Below are positions 18,032 to 27,325 of a stretch of 64,000 bases of DNA, piece by piece. The DNA is from Providencia alcalifaciens (GTDB lineage: Bacteria; Pseudomonadota; Gammaproteobacteria; Enterobacterales; Enterobacteriaceae), in assembly GCF_020271745.1 (NCBI RefSeq), contig NZ_CP084296.1, positions 1,488,001-1,552,000 on the forward strand, in the 5' to 3' direction. The position numbers were made by a program, and so were the translations under genes. Position 1 is the stretch's first letter. Each line of letters opens with the position of its first letter. Below the pieces are notes generated by a model. That model saw only the letters and a list, made by a program, of their open reading frames with translations. It was not told the origin of the DNA and made no database searches.

Positions 18032-18249
18032 AAGATAATCTCAATTAATAAAAGATAGCGAGTCATATTGACTTCAATGTTCAGTATTTAAATATAAGAG
18101 CATAATGTAGTCAGCTGAATTTATCTTATTCATTCACACTCTGTATCTTTATGTTTAATTCCGAAATATTCCAGACTATTCATTTGTTTTTTTCTATTTA
18201 ATCACTGACTCTACATCAAGTAAAAATCAATGGATAAGGTCTATTTATA
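18032..18249. promoter_or_regulatory. Divergent control region between prgH and invF
   Basis: The 218-base AT-rich gap lies between the two T3SS arms and must hold both divergent promoters. No palindrome or known operator was recognised with confidence. Confidence 0.55.
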
Positions 18250-19065
18250 ATGTCGAATAAAGATATTGCTAAATTATTGGAGAGTAGAAATAGTTGCTTT
18301 TCTTTACAAGACGTACTGGTCTTGTCAATACCAAAAGAAGCTATAACCACAATAGAAAATATAACTACAGCAAAAGGGAAAGCGACGCTTTGTTATAAAT
18401 CTCGGTATACAAATTTAAATATTAAAGTACAAGAACCCGCTATCTTTATTTGCGGTATGGATGAATTAATGATTAAAGATGAAACTTTATGGGATATTTA
18501 CACCATGGAGTTATCAGAAATCGTTGAAACACTTGCTATTATTGATACTGCAATGGGGCAATCCTTTCTTGCAAAAAAAGCAACCAGAGAGAGTGATGAA
18601 AATCAATTAGGTGAATTCATTCTATTTGACGATGAAATATCAGTGCCTGTTTTAATTAAAAATATCGTGATTGATTTGATCATTAAAAAGCAGCCGTTAT
18701 TTGATGATTGGTGTGATGTATTAAGACGCTATGAAGCGTATGGAATGATGCGCTTTTTAATTTCAGCCGCTCAGCAAGATAAAAATGCCAATATTAATCA
18801 ACTGTGTGCCCGTTACGGCATTTCAGCTTCTTATTTTAGGCAACTCTACCGAGAAAACTTTAATAAAACCGCTAAACGCAAAATTATGGGCGTACGTATG
18901 GGGGCGGCCATTTTGCAATTAATTGAAAGTGAAAGTTCTATTCTAGATGTTGGATTAGAAGCAGGTTACTGCTCTGCCTCTCACTTTACGAATGATTTGA
19001 AAAAAGAATTGGGATTAACCCCATCAGAAATAAGGCATCTTGGAGCAACGTTATATGAACAGTAA
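18250..19065 (+). CDS. invF: AraC-family T3SS activator InvF
   Basis: A 271-residue transcription activator of the InvF/MxiE/YsaE group. The C-terminal AraC double helix-turn-helix occupies about 165-262 (ARYGISASYFRQLYRENF, then VGLEAGYCSASHFTNDLKKELGLTPSEIR). The N-terminal domain is poorly conserved. In Salmonella InvF works with the chaperone SicA to activate effector genes; both partners are in this cluster. It is the first gene of the plus arm and overlaps invG by 11 bases. Confidence 0.93.
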   Translation: MSNKDIAKLLESRNSCFSLQDVLVLSIPKEAITTIENITTAKGKATLCYKSRYTNLNIKVQEPAIFICGMDELMIKDETLWDIYTMELSEIVETLAIIDTAMGQSFLAKKATRESDENQLGEFILFDDEISVPVLIKNIVIDLIIKKQPLFDDWCDVLRRYEAYGMMRFLISAAQQDKNANINQLCARYGISASYFRQLYRENFNKTAKRKIMGVRMGAAILQLIESESSILDVGLEAGYCSASHFTNDLKKELGLTPSEIRHLGATLYEQ

Positions 19066-20755
19066 AAAATTAATAGCGGCTTTTATTTCGCTGTTTTTAC
19101 TGAGTGTAAATATCAATACCGCTCAATCAGAAATGATGATTGCAGCGCCCGTGACGCAAGAAAGAAGTGCAGACACGTTTGTCGCGAATAATATCGCGGT
19201 CGGTAAAGTGTTTGATGCTGTAGCAGAACAAATTAATAAGCCGATTATTTTAAGTAAATTGGCATCCCAGAAAAAAGTGACGGGAAATTTTAACCTCGCG
19301 AATGCCGATGAAATGTTTAAAGCCTTAACGCGTCGTATCGCATTAGTCTGGTATGACGATGGCGCAGGCATTTATGTCTATGATAATAGTGAAATGCGCA
19401 GTTTAATTATTCCGACTCATAAAGTCAGTAGCCAGCAAGTTATCAGCTATATCCAACGTAATGGCATCTATGATGTGCGTTTTCCTGTTCGTTCCCAAGG
19501 TGGCGACACGATGTTATTTGTGTCGGGACCACCGCTCTATGTTGAGTTGATTAAAGGCGCTGCGCTGTATCTTGGCGAGCAACTTAAACAAGAAGAAAAA
19601 ATCAGTGGTAATGTTGCGGTGATCCCGTTGAAGCATGCCTCTGTAAGCGACCGAAGTTACTCATTACGTGGTCAATCGATCACTGTTCCCGGCATGTTAT
19701 CGGTGATCAGCGCCCTATTTAAAAATGGGGGCAGTAGCGTTGAAGAAACCCTCGAAATTTTACCTGCAAAGCTCAATACCGATGGGGATGAAATTGATGC
19801 CTTAATGGATGCGCCGATTGCAGGAGGTCGTCCTGAAAATCGTCAAGTCACCGTCAGACGTGGTGGCGCATCAAATAGTCGCTTTTCTCTGGTTGCTCAT
19901 TCTGACAGCAACAGCCTGATTGTGAAGGGCAGCCCAGAGCAGATCCGTTATGTTCGTGATTTGATTAAAACATTAGATAACCGCCGCCGCCAAGTGGAGC
20001 TTTCCTTGTGGATCATCGATATCACGCGCTCTGAGTTGGATAATTTAGGGGTGAATTGGGAAGTGGGCTCGTTTAACGTGGGGGGTGGCTCTGTTTCTTT
20101 CAATCGAAGCACCTTACTCGATAGCAGCAAATTTTTAGTGCAAATTGATGCGCTAAGCAAAAATGGTAATAGCCAAATTGTCTCGCGCCCGGTGTTGCTG
20201 ACCCAAGAAAACGTTCCTGCACTGTTTGATAACAACACCAGTTTCTACGCCAAGCTACAAGGTGAACGTACTGCAACCCTCGAATCGGTCACTTACGGCA
20301 CGATGATCAGCGTTATGCCGCGTATTTCGGCCGGTCAAAGTGTCGAAATGGAAGTGAATATCGAAGATGGTGCAGAAAATCGCGATAGCAGCGGCAAAAC
20401 ATCCAGCGTTGAAGGGCTTCCGACGGTTAATCGCACCAGCATTAATACGGTAGCGCGTATTGCTAAAGATAGCAGCCTGTTAATCGGTGGCTACACTCGC
20501 GACCAATATATTGAAAATGAAAGCAAAATCCCTCTTCTTGGCGATATCCCTTGGGTAGGTGGCTTATTCCGTCATAGCTCGACCAATCAACAAAAAATGG
20601 TGCGTATCTTTTTAATCCAGCCGCGTTTATTGGATGAGAACGAAGTGTGGGATGGTCGACAATTTTCTGAAAAAACCCGTATTACACAAAAGGATAGCCA
20701 ACTGAATGGAACGGCACAGTTCCTCCAGCAATACATGAGGGATTCATGGCAATAA
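19055..20755 (+). CDS. invG: T3SS outer-membrane secretin InvG (SctC)
   Basis: A 566-residue secretin. Signal peptide about 1-25, then N-domains with repeated KH-like folds (N0 about 35-100, N1/N3 about 110-325). The C-terminal secretin domain contains SQIVSRPVLLTQENVPALFDN and GLPTVNRTSINTVARI; the end reads IPLLGDIPWVGGLFRHSST. The ATG at 19055 has GGAG upstream; a TTG five codons before is less likely. Size matches Salmonella InvG (562). It probably needs a lipoprotein pilotin, for which the YscW-like product at 12490-12915 is the candidate. Confidence 0.95.
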   Translation: MNSKKLIAAFISLFLLSVNINTAQSEMMIAAPVTQERSADTFVANNIAVGKVFDAVAEQINKPIILSKLASQKKVTGNFNLANADEMFKALTRRIALVWYDDGAGIYVYDNSEMRSLIIPTHKVSSQQVISYIQRNGIYDVRFPVRSQGGDTMLFVSGPPLYVELIKGAALYLGEQLKQEEKISGNVAVIPLKHASVSDRSYSLRGQSITVPGMLSVISALFKNGGSSVEETLEILPAKLNTDGDEIDALMDAPIAGGRPENRQVTVRRGGASNSRFSLVAHSDSNSLIVKGSPEQIRYVRDLIKTLDNRRRQVELSLWIIDITRSELDNLGVNWEVGSFNVGGGSVSFNRSTLLDSSKFLVQIDALSKNGNSQIVSRPVLLTQENVPALFDNNTSFYAKLQGERTATLESVTYGTMISVMPRISAGQSVEMEVNIEDGAENRDSSGKTSSVEGLPTVNRTSINTVARIAKDSSLLIGGYTRDQYIENESKIPLLGDIPWVGGLFRHSSTNQQKMVRIFLIQPRLLDENEVWDGRQFSEKTRITQKDSQLNGTAQFLQQYMRDSWQ

Positions 20756-21858
20756 CCCCGCTGAGCTACAGCAACCGCATGCTACTGAATGCGCAAGACA
20801 AGAGTCGTACAACCACGAAAAGCAGTGATGACTCCGATGAAGCTGCACGCGGTGCGGGGGTGATTGATAGTTCCAGCGAATACGCTTCGATGGCGATGCT
20901 GGCCGCGAGCCATGTGCGTCGAGGCGGTTCGAAAAAAGGGCAAGAAGAGGAGTGGATGCGCTTTGCTGAGCACATCTTAGAAAATAATGCGGATGAAAAA
21001 GTACTGCATATTGAAGGAATACTCAATCGTCAACTGATGACGCCTCAGCAGTTACGTGCCTTTTTATTGCAGTTTTTCTCTGATCCTAGCGATTTACTGA
21101 TGGTGCTCGCCGCGCTTATCAACCGTAAAAAACTCAAGCAGGAGCAGATTGAGCATTTGCAAGAGTTAGAGCGGCTACTGCTAACCGAAGACATCCACCG
21201 TACGGCGCAGGCAGGGGCAAATATCGCGCTAATCGCAAAAGCGTTTGCCCAAACCCTGCGTGAAAGTGCTGGGAACTTACGCACCTTATACCGCGAATTT
21301 ATCAGCTATGACGGTCCTGTGGTCTATTTATATGAACAGTGGGTGGAAGAGATGGAACTGGCTCAGCGGGAAAACATGATGCGTTATCTCGCAAGAGCCT
21401 TGGCGTGTGATTTACAAGCACTGCCGCTGGGAGACCTCAATATCAGTGAGTTTGGTAGTTTTTTCACACGAATTGGTCGTTTGCGTGAGTTGCAGTCACT
21501 AGATCGCGCATTTAGTCAGCAATTTCTCCAATCGGGTCTGTTTCGCCAGCAAACGCAGTTGTCGCAAAACCACTTGCAGCAGAGCCAGTTTGAGAAGGTG
21601 CTAAGCCAGTTATTTACCAGTGGGATCCGTAGCCAAGAAAGCTTTCATGACAAGTTGTTGAATTTCATTCAGGCGCAATTAAGTGTCATGACCACGGATC
21701 TACGCGCCCGCTTTGTTCAACTTTTGATTATTGCGTTTTCAATTATCCCTGTTGCCATTTTTCACTCATTGGAAGCGCGTGATGAATTACTCGACCAATT
21801 AAAAATACAGATGGATCAACTGTTGATGCAAGAGCAGCGCTTACATCGACAACCTTAA
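20746..21858 (+). CDS. invE: T3SS gatekeeper InvE (SctW)
   Basis: A 370-residue cytoplasmic switch protein of the InvE/MxiC/SepL family that orders secretion of translocators before effectors. It has a polar N-terminus with a Ser/Asp-rich stretch, then three X-bundle helical domains (for example LNRQLMTPQQLRAFLLQFFSDPSD and YDGPVVYLYEQWVEEM). It overlaps invG by 10 bases (start inside GATTCATGGCAA), implying coupled translation. Confidence 0.92.
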   Translation: MAITPLSYSNRMLLNAQDKSRTTTKSSDDSDEAARGAGVIDSSSEYASMAMLAASHVRRGGSKKGQEEEWMRFAEHILENNADEKVLHIEGILNRQLMTPQQLRAFLLQFFSDPSDLLMVLAALINRKKLKQEQIEHLQELERLLLTEDIHRTAQAGANIALIAKAFAQTLRESAGNLRTLYREFISYDGPVVYLYEQWVEEMELAQRENMMRYLARALACDLQALPLGDLNISEFGSFFTRIGRLRELQSLDRAFSQQFLQSGLFRQQTQLSQNHLQQSQFEKVLSQLFTSGIRSQESFHDKLLNFIQAQLSVMTTDLRARFVQLLIIAFSIIPVAIFHSLEARDELLDQLKIQMDQLLMQEQRLHRQP

Positions 21859-21881
21859 TTTGATAGGAAATACACGATTTC

Positions 21882-23948
21882 ATGAAAAACTTAACCGGAT
21901 TTTTATTGCAGATCCGTAATCGCCCTGAGCTGATGGTGCTAGTCATCATGGTGATGGTGATTGCGATGCTGATTATCCCTTTACCTACCGTCTTGGTCGA
22001 TTTATTGATTGCACTGAACATTATGATTTCGGTGCTGATCTTTATGAGCTCGTTTTATATTACGCGAGTCCTTAACTTCCAATCTTTCCCGTCTATTCTG
22101 CTGATTAGCACGCTGTTTAGGTTGGCACTCTCTATTAGTACCAGCCGACTTATCCTGCTTGAAGCGGATGCTGGCGATATTATCGACACCTTCGGTGAGT
22201 TCGTTATTCAGGACAACTTAGTGGTGGGAATGGTGGTATTCGCCATCGTGACTATCGTGCAATTTATTGTTATCACCAAAGGTTCAGAACGTATTGCTGA
22301 AGTGGCAGCCCGTTTCTCCTTGGATGCGATGCCTGGAAAACAGATGAGCATCGATGCGGATTTACGTGCTGGGGTTATCGATGAAGCAACCGTGAAAATT
22401 AAACGTGGCGACCTGGAAAAAGAGAGCCAATTATTCGGTTCTTTTGACGGTGCGATGAAGTTTATCAAAGGGGATGCCATTGCCGGTATCGTGATTATTT
22501 TCGTCAACTTAATAGGCGGAATATCAGTAGGTACGGCTCAGCAAGGCATGGACCTTTCCACGGCATTAAATACCTTCACGTTATTAACCATCGGTGATGG
22601 GTTAGTTGCGCAAATTCCCGCGCTGCTTATCTCTATCAGTGCTGGCTTTATTGTGACTCGCGTGGGTGGCAATGATAAAAATTTAGGTGAAAACATTGTT
22701 TCTGAACTTTTTGACAATGATTTCACTATCCTAATCACCGCATTTATCGTGCTATTTATGGGCTTTTTACCCGGATTCCCAACAGCCATTTTCGTGTTCC
22801 TTGCGGCATTACTGATGGGGTTATTTGCCACTCGCTATTTTAAAAAGCGCAAAGCGCGGCGAAAAGAGCAGCAATTGGGTGAAGAAAATCTGCAAACGGA
22901 AGCCACTGAAGGGGAAACTCAGCGTGCGAATGATGATTTCGACGATGAATATATTCCAGAAACCTTACCCGTCATTATCTCGGTTAATCAGCAATATAAG
23001 CAGCATCTAGAAGATAATAATTTTTTATCTCGCATGAAAAAAGAGGTGTTTATTCGCTATGGGTACCGTATTCCAGATATTGCCATTAACTATTCACCTA
23101 TCGTGCCAGAAAACAAAATTGTGGTGCTAATAAATGAAGTAAAAGCGGGTGAATACGATGTCTATTTTCATGGTCAGCGCTTACTGACGGCGAATGATGA
23201 GTTGGAATACCTTGGTATGGAACTCATCAAATATACCGATGAATATGGTTCAGTCAGCACCTGGTTTGACAACCAATACAGCGAAAATGTAGAGCAACTC
23301 GGTTTATTAGTGCGCGACGATGTGACTGAAATGATTGATTGCGTCAGTACCTTGTTATTACGTCACATCAATGAATTCTTCGGGATCCAAGAAACTAAAA
23401 ATTTACTGGATGATCTTGAAAGAAAGTACCCCGAATTACTGAAAGAATGCTATCGCCACGCCACCGTACAAAAAGTCACGGAAGTTTTCCAACGCTTATT
23501 AATGGAAAAAATTTCGGTGCGCAATATGAAGCTAATTATTGAAACCTTAGTGCAATGGGTACCCAAAGAGAAAGACAGCATGATGCTGGTAGAGCATATT
23601 CGCAGCTCCATGGCGCGTTATATCTCATCCCGTTTCTCGGTGGAAGGGCGTTTGAATGTCTTAATGGTGAATGCTGAACTGGAAGACACCATTCGCCAAG
23701 GTATCCGCCAATCATCCGGTGGTGTTTATCTGCATTTAGAACCTGAAAAAAGCAATGAACTTATTCAGGCAGCTGAAGTGGCATTAGAAAACAGTTACTT
23801 ATCTGTTAGAGATGTCAATGTATTGGTACCTGTGGATATCCGCCGGTTTGTGAAAAAAATCTTAGAAGGTCGTTTCCCTGAACTTGAGGTGCTCTCATTC
23901 AATGAGGTTTCCGAAATGGTGAAGGTCAACGTTATTAAAACGATATAA
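21882..23948 (+). CDS. invA: T3SS export gate protein InvA (SctV)
   Basis: A 688-residue FlhA/InvA-family protein. The N-terminal half has about 8 membrane helices with the family segments FPSILLISTLFRLALSISTSRLIL and MPGKQMSIDADLRAGVID. The C-terminal cytoplasmic domain (about 360-688) forms the nonameric ring that docks chaperone-substrate complexes. This is among the most conserved genes in the cluster and matches Salmonella InvA (685) over its length. Confidence 0.97.
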   Translation: MKNLTGFLLQIRNRPELMVLVIMVMVIAMLIIPLPTVLVDLLIALNIMISVLIFMSSFYITRVLNFQSFPSILLISTLFRLALSISTSRLILLEADAGDIIDTFGEFVIQDNLVVGMVVFAIVTIVQFIVITKGSERIAEVAARFSLDAMPGKQMSIDADLRAGVIDEATVKIKRGDLEKESQLFGSFDGAMKFIKGDAIAGIVIIFVNLIGGISVGTAQQGMDLSTALNTFTLLTIGDGLVAQIPALLISISAGFIVTRVGGNDKNLGENIVSELFDNDFTILITAFIVLFMGFLPGFPTAIFVFLAALLMGLFATRYFKKRKARRKEQQLGEENLQTEATEGETQRANDDFDDEYIPETLPVIISVNQQYKQHLEDNNFLSRMKKEVFIRYGYRIPDIAINYSPIVPENKIVVLINEVKAGEYDVYFHGQRLLTANDELEYLGMELIKYTDEYGSVSTWFDNQYSENVEQLGLLVRDDVTEMIDCVSTLLLRHINEFFGIQETKNLLDDLERKYPELLKECYRHATVQKVTEVFQRLLMEKISVRNMKLIIETLVQWVPKEKDSMMLVEHIRSSMARYISSRFSVEGRLNVLMVNAELEDTIRQGIRQSSGGVYLHLEPEKSNELIQAAEVALENSYLSVRDVNVLVPVDIRRFVKKILEGRFPELEVLSFNEVSEMVKVNVIKTI

Positions 23949-23959
23949 GGAACACGTAA

Positions 23960-24364
23960 ATGAAATACCGTTTTGTCGAGAAATTGAATGAATTTTTAAA
24001 TTCCATGGGGCGCAGTGATTTAGTTAATCCACAGCTTGATTGCCATTCCAATATTCAACTCGAAATGAATGATGCACCTGCGATTAATATTGATTTGTCA
24101 TCCGATGATTTAATTATTTGGTGCAACTTAATGGAATGTAATTACAGCCGACTCGATGCATCCAGCGCTTCATTATTAAAAGGCATTTTAGAGTATGTCC
24201 CACGTAATTTTCACGCGGGACAACCTGCACTGAATATTATGGAAAATAACTTGGTGCTATCGGCAGTATTAAAGTCAGCTTCATTGGATAACATGCAATT
24301 ATTTGCAGACTCTTTTGAAGAATTTTTTGAGCGCGCCACCGAATTGCGCCTGCAATTATCGTAA
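23960..24364 (+). CDS. invB: T3SS effector chaperone InvB
   Basis: A 134-residue acidic class IB chaperone, like InvB/Spa15. In Salmonella InvB binds the N-termini of SipA, SopA and SopE-type effectors and brings them to InvA. Features are ISSDDLIIW-like beta strands and a C-terminal helix (LQLFADSFEEFFERATELR type). It lies between invA and invC, the conserved position. The SipA-like protein encoded downstream is the obvious client here. Confidence 0.88.
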   Translation: MKYRFVEKLNEFLNSMGRSDLVNPQLDCHSNIQLEMNDAPAINIDLSSDDLIIWCNLMECNYSRLDASSASLLKGILEYVPRNFHAGQPALNIMENNLVLSAVLKSASLDNMQLFADSFEEFFERATELRLQLS

Positions 24365-24367
24365 TTG

Positions 24368-25663
24368 ATGATGAAACTTTTTGACGTTTGTGCACATCCA
24401 GTGCGCATTCATGGATGTCTGATTGAAGCCCCATTGGATGGCGTATTTATTGGCGAGATCTGTTTTATTGAGCAGTCATTGGCTCAGCCAAAAGTTATCG
24501 CCAAAGCGCAAGTGATTGGCTTCAAAGAAGGGCTAACGGTACTGAGTCTGATTGGTCGTGCTCAGGGCTTCACCCGTGAAGTGGTTATTCGTCCAAGTGG
24601 CTACCCGTTTGTATTTCAAATGGGGGAGCACCTTGCGGGGAATATTTTTAATGCGGCAGGGGAATTTGAAGGCGCATTAAGTCAGAAAAATAGCGAAATT
24701 ACGCAGTTAAAAACCAAGCTACAACGTATCGATAATCCTCCGGTGAGTGTGAATAAACGCCGCCCGGTCAATGAACCAATGGTCACAGGGGTTCGTGCTA
24801 TCGATGGATTACTGACGTGTGGGGTGGGCCAGCGTATCGGCATTTTTGCCGCGGCGGGTAGCGGTAAAACTTCATTAATGAACATGCTGATTAATCACGC
24901 TCACGGGGATATTCATATTGTGGCATTGATTGGTGAGCGTGGGCGAGAAGTGATTGAATTTATTGAAGAACTCAAGCAATCCCCCCATGCGGATAAAACC
25001 ATTTTAGTGTATGCCACCTCAGACAGCCCGCCGATTGAACGCTGTAATGCTGCCTTGTTAGCGACGGCGATGGCGGAATATTTCCGTGATTTAGGAAAAC
25101 AGGTTTTATTGTATGTCGATTCGATGACCCGTTATGCAAGGGCATTGCGTGATGTGGCACTCGCAGCAGGGGAACTCCCTGCACGTCGTGGTTATCCCGC
25201 CTCTGTTTTCGAGCAACTCCCATTATTACTCGAACGTCCAGGGTGCGTAAAACAGGGGTCTATTACTGCGTTTTACACCGTGTTATTAGAAAGTGAGGAA
25301 GAAGCCGACCCTATTGGCGATGAAATTCGCTCTATTTTAGATGGGCATATTTATCTTAGCCACAAACTGGCGGGGCGAGGACATTACCCTGCGATTGATA
25401 TTTTGCACAGTATTAGCCGTGTTTTTCAGAAGGTGACAACGCCGGAACATCGCCAATTTGCTGTCGATATTCGTGAAAATTTATCCCGCTTAGAGCAGAT
25501 CAAGTTGTACCTCGAATTGGGGGAATACCAGCGAGGTGAAAGCCAAGAAAATGACCGTGCGTTAGACAAGCAGCAGGATATCAATCATTTCTTACAACAA
25601 AACATGGATGAATCAGAGGGCTTTGAGGAAATGTTAGCCCAATTACACCATTTGGCATCCTGA
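24368..25663 (+). CDS. invC: T3SS ATPase InvC (SctN)
   Basis: A 431-residue F1-beta-like ATPase that strips chaperones and energises export. Walker A is AAAGSGKTS with Lys167; Walker B lies near LLYVDSMTRYARALRD; GERGREVIEF and RRGYPASVFEQLPLLLERPG are family signatures. Two consecutive ATG codons (24368, 24371) follow the invB stop; neither has a strong ribosome-binding site, so coupling to invB is likely. It overlaps invI by one base (TGATG). Confidence 0.96.
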   Translation: MMKLFDVCAHPVRIHGCLIEAPLDGVFIGEICFIEQSLAQPKVIAKAQVIGFKEGLTVLSLIGRAQGFTREVVIRPSGYPFVFQMGEHLAGNIFNAAGEFEGALSQKNSEITQLKTKLQRIDNPPVSVNKRRPVNEPMVTGVRAIDGLLTCGVGQRIGIFAAAGSGKTSLMNMLINHAHGDIHIVALIGERGREVIEFIEELKQSPHADKTILVYATSDSPPIERCNAALLATAMAEYFRDLGKQVLLYVDSMTRYARALRDVALAAGELPARRGYPASVFEQLPLLLERPGCVKQGSITAFYTVLLESEEEADPIGDEIRSILDGHIYLSHKLAGRGHYPAIDILHSISRVFQKVTTPEHRQFAVDIRENLSRLEQIKLYLELGEYQRGESQENDRALDKQQDINHFLQQNMDESEGFEEMLAQLHHLAS

Positions 25664-26115
25664 TGATTAATCAATTATTAGTGCTGACTGAAAAGCGTCT
25701 TGAAAGAGTGCAGTTAGAGCAAAGCAAGCTGAAAAACGCCATTTTGCAGTTGCAGCAACAGCGTCAGGATATTCATCAACGGATAGCCATATTAACCCTG
25801 CAAGTGGGCGTATATGAAAAATCTGAAGAATTAACGCAAATGGATTTTTGGGAACGTCAACGGCAAAAAGCCGTGGTTTTATCAGAAATCGCCCAATGTG
25901 AATTTCAGATAGAAAACATCGACGCTGAATTATCTAAGTATCATTTATTGAAGCAGCAAATGACTGAACGGACGTTCATTTTGCGTAATAAGTGCGAGAA
26001 ATTCCGAAAATATCTCAAGCAACAACGTAGGGCGCAGTGGTTAAAATTAGAGCGCCAGCAACAAAATGAAATCGAGGAGCTGTTTGTTCATGTCGACAAT
26101 AAAATCACTGCCTAG
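25663..26115 (+). CDS. invI: T3SS central stalk protein InvI (SctO)
   Basis: A 150-residue coiled-coil protein, FliJ-like, that sits in the pore of the InvC hexamer and contacts InvA. It is almost entirely alpha-helical with heptads (LEQSKLKNAILQLQQQRQ; LLKQQMTERTFILRNKCEKF). It is read directly from the invC stop (TGATG) and overlaps invJ by 26 bases. Salmonella InvI has 147 residues. Confidence 0.88.
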   Translation: MINQLLVLTEKRLERVQLEQSKLKNAILQLQQQRQDIHQRIAILTLQVGVYEKSEELTQMDFWERQRQKAVVLSEIAQCEFQIENIDAELSKYHLLKQQMTERTFILRNKCEKFRKYLKQQRRAQWLKLERQQQNEIEELFVHVDNKITA

Positions 26116-27325
26116 TGAAAGTAAATTTAATTCCATGATGGAAGGTAAAAGTGCATCGCTAGGTTTTCATCATCAACAATATGACCCGCAAAAACCTGGT
26201 TTTCAAAAGCAAGATGGTCAGCAGCATTCAGTCAAAAAAGCTGCTCAGGATATTGTTCAAAAAAAACTGACTCAAGTGGCTGGCAATAATAAAAAGCCCA
26301 AAAAACCAGTAGAAGAGTTGGCGGTACCCGTTCTGTTGAACTTGCCGGCTTCAATCCAGCACATTCACTCTGGCGGGAAAGTGGCATTTCTCTCTTCAGA
26401 ATATGGGGCCGATAAAAAAAATAGTGAAGCAAATCATTCGCTAAGTGCACAACCCGATGACTCATTAAGGCAAACGGTGAGTGAGGGCGATATTCCACCG
26501 ATCACGTTTAGTGCCAATGTTGGGGGGGTATCAATCGGTCAAATGGCTGACGCGAAAACCGTTAAATCAAAAATCATGGAGCAAAAAGCGGCTCGATTTT
26601 TGTCAGATAATCCGACAAGTGTAAAGCAAACCCAATGGATGAGTATTCCATTAGCTCAGCAGACTGAAGTCGTGGACATCGCTGTATTGAAATCACCTCT
26701 GCGTGATGGTCAATCAAATGTAGTGAGAGAAATTCATTCTACGACTGAACCTGTTATGCAAACTCAGCATGATGTCGAGGGGCAGAATACCGCTGTGCGC
26801 CACGAAGGTCGACCTGTGCTAAATGCGCATCCTGAACCTCAATATTTTTCTGATATGAAAAACGTCAATATTGAAAAATCAGAAGTGATTCAATCGGATG
26901 AAATGGATATTACCCAAAATATCTTAACGCAAGTGCGTGCTGAGATAGGGGAGAAATCACTGGCTGCGATGCCTCAAACCTCTGCTTCCCAAACCTCAGC
27001 ACATATACAGCAAGCCTCTTCAATGGTAAGCAAGGTCGCTGAATTGATGGCAGCTTCTGAGGTTGAAAGTCCCAAAACGGTGCCTTCTCGCACTCTGAGC
27101 TACACCTTTAGCCAATGGCAAAATACCCCGACGGTCTCTTTTGCTTTAGCGAGCGCTAACAAAGATCAGGTTGTGGCATCAACGTTAAGCCATGAAGTGC
27201 AGCAGGCTTTGCAAGACAACCAGCATTTGTGGGCAAGTGAACAAAAAATGGTGATCCGACGTGAAGAGCATGAAGGGCAACAGCGTCAACGGCAGCAACA
27301 GCATCAGCAAGATGAGGATTCCTAA
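26090..27325 (+). CDS. invJ: T3SS needle-length regulator InvJ (SctP)
   Basis: A 411-residue secreted regulator of needle length and substrate switching, in the position of InvJ/SpaN. The sequence is low in hydrophobicity and rich in Gln, Ser and Lys, as expected for an unfolded ruler. The C-terminal part (about 330-400) holds the conserved-looking SRTLSYTFSQWQNTPTVSF and LWASEQKMVIRR of the SctP switch domain. It ends in a Gln-rich tail. I chose ATG 26090 with GAGGAG upstream over ATG 26066. It is longer than Salmonella InvJ (336). Confidence 0.85.
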   Translation: MSTIKSLPSESKFNSMMEGKSASLGFHHQQYDPQKPGFQKQDGQQHSVKKAAQDIVQKKLTQVAGNNKKPKKPVEELAVPVLLNLPASIQHIHSGGKVAFLSSEYGADKKNSEANHSLSAQPDDSLRQTVSEGDIPPITFSANVGGVSIGQMADAKTVKSKIMEQKAARFLSDNPTSVKQTQWMSIPLAQQTEVVDIAVLKSPLRDGQSNVVREIHSTTEPVMQTQHDVEGQNTAVRHEGRPVLNAHPEPQYFSDMKNVNIEKSEVIQSDEMDITQNILTQVRAEIGEKSLAAMPQTSASQTSAHIQQASSMVSKVAELMAASEVESPKTVPSRTLSYTFSQWQNTPTVSFALASANKDQVVASTLSHEVQQALQDNQHLWASEQKMVIRREEHEGQQRQRQQQHQQDEDS